Assembly (NCBI GenBank): GCA_037013685.1
Contig: CM072891.1
Location: forward strand, 16,964,501-17,028,500
Length of the DNA: 64,000 nt
DNA from: Acridotheres tristis
Taxonomy: Eukaryota > Chordata > Aves > Passeriformes > Sturnidae
Direction: 5' to 3'
Within the stretch, counting starts at the first letter, position 1, and each line of letters opens with the position of its first letter. The notes under the pieces are model-generated. The model was not told the DNA's origin. It did not search any database and was given only the letters and a program-made list of their open reading frames with translations. This document shows, piece by piece, positions 60,810 to 64,000 of this stretch. The translations under genes were made by a program, and so were the position numbers.

Positions 60810-63800
60810 GAGGCACTGAAGGGGCAGGATGGTGGCTCCTTTGCCAAGCACAAAGAGGATATGTTTATATGTTTTCTCCTCCTCATTATCCTATTCCTTC
60901 ATCTCAGACTGAGGCTAAGCAAAACATGAACAGCCATAGTGAAACAACAAGGGAACTACTGGAGTTTTTAGAGCGCGATTGTTTGGATTTTTTTTTTCAG
61001 CATTGACATATTTTCAGTAGAAGAGAAGATACACATATACACACACAAAAAAGGTCTCGTTCCAAGAGAAATGATACAGCAAAACTCTGATTGTAATTCA
61101 AGAATTGAAGCTAAGTAGTATGCATATCTCACAGAAGAGGCTCTTTTGTGACATTCTGTTACAAGGGAAACAAGAAAAGCTGCACAGACACAAAAGCAAA
61201 CAAGAGCATCTCTGCAGGATGGATCAGTTCACGGAAAACTGAGGGTGCACCAAAGGGGGTGAGTGGATCAGAGTACTTTGAATGCAAACGTGGTGGCTCT
61301 CAACCTTTTATATCCACTGTTCTTGCACTCCTTACAAGTGACTCATCTGCATTCAGAAAGCACTGCCCTCATCACTAACACTGTTCTTATAAAACATCCG
61401 ATTCAAATTCCATTTTACTCAGCTGGAAAATAAATAAGGAAACTGTGGAGACATCCCAAAAAGTTAAGCGTCCACTAAATGAGTGCAGAGTTTTGTATTT
61501 TTTAAACCTGAATTCCCCATGGCAAGAAAACAGACATAGTATGACTAATAAGGTTTGTATGAAAACATAGCCCTTGTATTATAAAAAGTTCTCTCTATAT
61601 TTAAAGAGGAATAGTACAGCTGTGTATTTTATGTTATGCAAACTCTACTAGAGTAGAGCAGAATTCCTTAACAAAAAGGCTCAAGAGTTAAACTGCACCA
61701 AGCCCAATATTTCACAAAGGCCCCGTTATGTTGGAACAATTTAACATGCTGCTGGCAATAAATACAATAATTGCATTCAGAAAAATAAAGAAGGGGCCCC
61801 TGAATTCTTTATCAGCATAGGTCTTTTACCAGCTCAAAACAATTCCCTCGTTATTTGCTCCATCCCATTTTCTCTTTCGGAAGGCACTAGAGGGCATCAT
61901 CACCTACCCAATCCTGCCTGCAGACCAGGTCAGGTCTGCCATCCCTTGCTCTCCCTCCACAAGCTGTTCTCTGTAGGAGTTCCTTCTGCAGAGCTCTGAG
62001 ACTCGGATTCCCGTTGTTCCCATAGCCCTGGCAGAGGAGATCCTGCAGGGGCACAATGAAAATGCTCTGCTTCGGGTTACAGCAAAGAGGAGAATTCTTA
62101 AAAATGGCACTGCTCAACAGAACAGACCTGTCCATCAACTTCCTTCACTTCTTTGTGGGAGAATTTGTAAAAATACTCACATGACTTTTCCAAACTGCCC
62201 TGGCCATTTGGAAGGACAAAGTGCTGAATAGAATATGTAGCTTTATAAGACCCAGGGCAGGAATCATCTCCCACAGATTCACCATGGATATGTCTACGGT
62301 GCAGTACTCCTGACACAAACCAGCTCCCATTTTTCCACACGGGCTCTTACAGTGAACACAAGAGTTGAAAGATCTGGGTGTTGCATGAACTAAAAACAAA
62401 GGGGAGAAGGTCCATCAGCCCCGTTCTTTACTTATCCTTTTCTCTCTTACATTCTGTGCTTCCTAAAAAGTCCTGCAGGGTATCATCTCCACAGCTTCGA
62501 ATTTTTAACCATAAGCACAACCCCCACTGTCCCAGAATCCTTAATAACATCACTTCTTGGACAGCTTTCCTGGTGGTAAAGCATGCACGTACAGCCTGGG
62601 ATTTAGGGAGATTTTGATCCCCTGACTCTCACTCCAGACAGTGCTACACACACTCACAAACCCTCACCAGGGTGAAACCCAGGTCCAGGCTGCCCCCATT
62701 ACCACCCCATGTCCCAGTCCCACAACCTGGGTGTGGTGTGGGTGTGACAGGGCCATGGGACCCACGTTCCCCTGTCTGCACAGGGATGGCACAGGAGCAC
62801 CTGCTGCTCAGCTCAGTGCAGGGCAGAAGAGTTTTTGTCAGTGTGAGGCCTCACTGCTGGCATTTTCCAAATTAATACCTTCTGTGAGTGGAAAGCTGTA
62901 ATATCTTGTGAGAGGTCTTCATCCATCAAAGGACTTGGAAGGAAGATCCCCTTTTTTCAGGAAATTATGGAGTTCAGAGAGGCTGTGGACTAGTGACACA
63001 TTGGCACATGGAATGCAAAATACACCTGTCTCACCAGGGTCTTCCAAGAGCAGCTTTGGACCACCTCCAAAGCCTGGAGCAGCACAAAAAGCACCTGAAT
63101 TTCCAGTGTTGGAAACACCTGCTATACAAGAAGCAGGCCCATGGGTCATAAAGAGTTTGTTGCATTTTGATTTTCACCTGGGATTTTTCCCTTCAAAGGG
63201 TGGGTACGTGGAGCTGTTCTATCCATGCTGACTCCCAAGCACATACTTCAGTTTGGAGGGAATAAATGAGCAGTAGGGGAATAAAACCCCTGCCCTGCCA
63301 TGAGCCACAATGTGCAAGAGAGCAGCTTTATCAAGTTTTTTACCAAAATAGAGCAAATGTTGGAAGTACAAGAGGAGCTAGAGGGGACAATGATGTCCAT
63401 CACTAAAATTGTGGAGGGGCAGTACTGTAAAAGGCAAGTAAGGTATGTAGGGATGAAAAGAAGAATGGGGAAACATTGGAACTACATCCCAAATAAAGAG
63501 GCAAAACATTCAGACTGAGGCACAAATGATCTCATCAGCTTCATTGTCCAAAGGTTGGAAAAGATAACACATTTGTGTTAGAAAAAATCAATAATCTGTA
63601 CTCAAGTGGGAGTTGCTCACAGTTTTGGGTCTCACAAACTTCAAACGTGGCTAAATACCTCTGTGAACATTTCATGTAACTTTCTGGGGTGAAAATTACC
63701 AATGTATTCATGGAACATCAAGAAAAAAAATCACGTTAGAGTAAAAACTTTTTGTTTTTTCTGTATGTACTGAGAGGCAAAGGTTTCTTTGGACTGGAAA

Positions 63801-64000
63801 GAGTGGCTCCCACCTTTCTGTGTACACACAATGGGAGGACACTTGGTGAGCATTATTCACTAAAGCAGCCTCAGTCATTCTAACAGAAACCCACCCATTC
63901 CCAGATCTATACTGCTTACTCACAAGCCACCATTCAGATACGCAAATAACAGCATATTGTTATCAGCAGTTTGTCCAATAATATTTCCTTTGTTTCATCA
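60810..64000. other. Intergenic to right edge
   Basis: No gene was recognised. A relatively GC-rich block at about 62,600-63,240 carries overlapping open frames (86, 67 and 107 codons) in several phases. That is more like a GC-rich repeat or chance than a gene. Confidence 0.6.

Noticed and set aside
35805..64000. Search for EHF, the neighbour expected from human synteny
   Set aside because: No open frame on either strand shows ETS-domain or pointed-domain residues. The gene is either beyond the right edge or was missed if its exons are very short.
1..64000. CRISPR arrays, operons, phage or plasmid features, tRNA and rRNA genes
   Set aside because: The spliced vertebrate genes and LINE content show this is nuclear animal DNA. 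No spaced identical repeats or RNA-gene structures were seen.

Overview
This is vertebrate nuclear DNA, almost certainly from a bird. Its genes are split by long introns with GT/AG borders. The recognisable repeats are CR1 LINE fragments with the typical avian 3' end (a TAGATGATCTTTAAAGG-type block, then a TTCTAT tail), plus one fragment resembling an avian ERVL-type LTR. No Alu or L1 was seen. The species cannot be named from the sequence.

Two real genes are supported, head to head around one CpG island at about 22.2-22.9 kb. Leftward (minus strand) is PDHX, the E3-binding component of the mitochondrial pyruvate dehydrogenase complex. Seven coding exons lie between 22,431 and 398 and give the first 313 residues: transit peptide, lipoyl domain, E3-binding domain and the start of the inner domain. 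The rest of the gene is beyond the left edge. Rightward (plus strand) is APIP, methylthioribulose-1-phosphate dehydratase of the methionine salvage pathway. It is complete in seven exons from 22,813 to 33,455 (233 residues). All splice phases in both genes join correctly, and the expected catalytic or modified residues are present. The two start codons are 381 bp apart, so the genes very probably share a bidirectional, TATA-less promoter.

From about 33.7 kb to the right edge the window is mostly intergenic. It holds a striking minisatellite at 34.50-35.06 kb: about 13 units of roughly 40 bp, each carrying an inverted pair of CACGTG-like E-boxes, with GC-boxes between many units. Directly after it comes an unexplained 153-codon open frame with one hydrophobic segment and a downstream AATAAA. 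Further right are a long degraded CR1 ending in 13 pure TATTC units (46.4-47.6 kb), a group of older CR1 remnants (54.7-56.4 kb), an LTR fragment (57.4 kb) and a possible single exon at 60.6 kb. In human the neighbour beyond APIP is EHF. No ETS-domain exon was found here, so EHF, if synteny holds, lies beyond the right edge and 36-64 kb is its downstream flank.

The two genes act in different compartments: PDHX in the mitochondrial matrix and APIP in the cytosol. Their pairing probably reflects shared promoter architecture rather than one pathway. No prokaryote-type system (CRISPR, operon, phage) is present.
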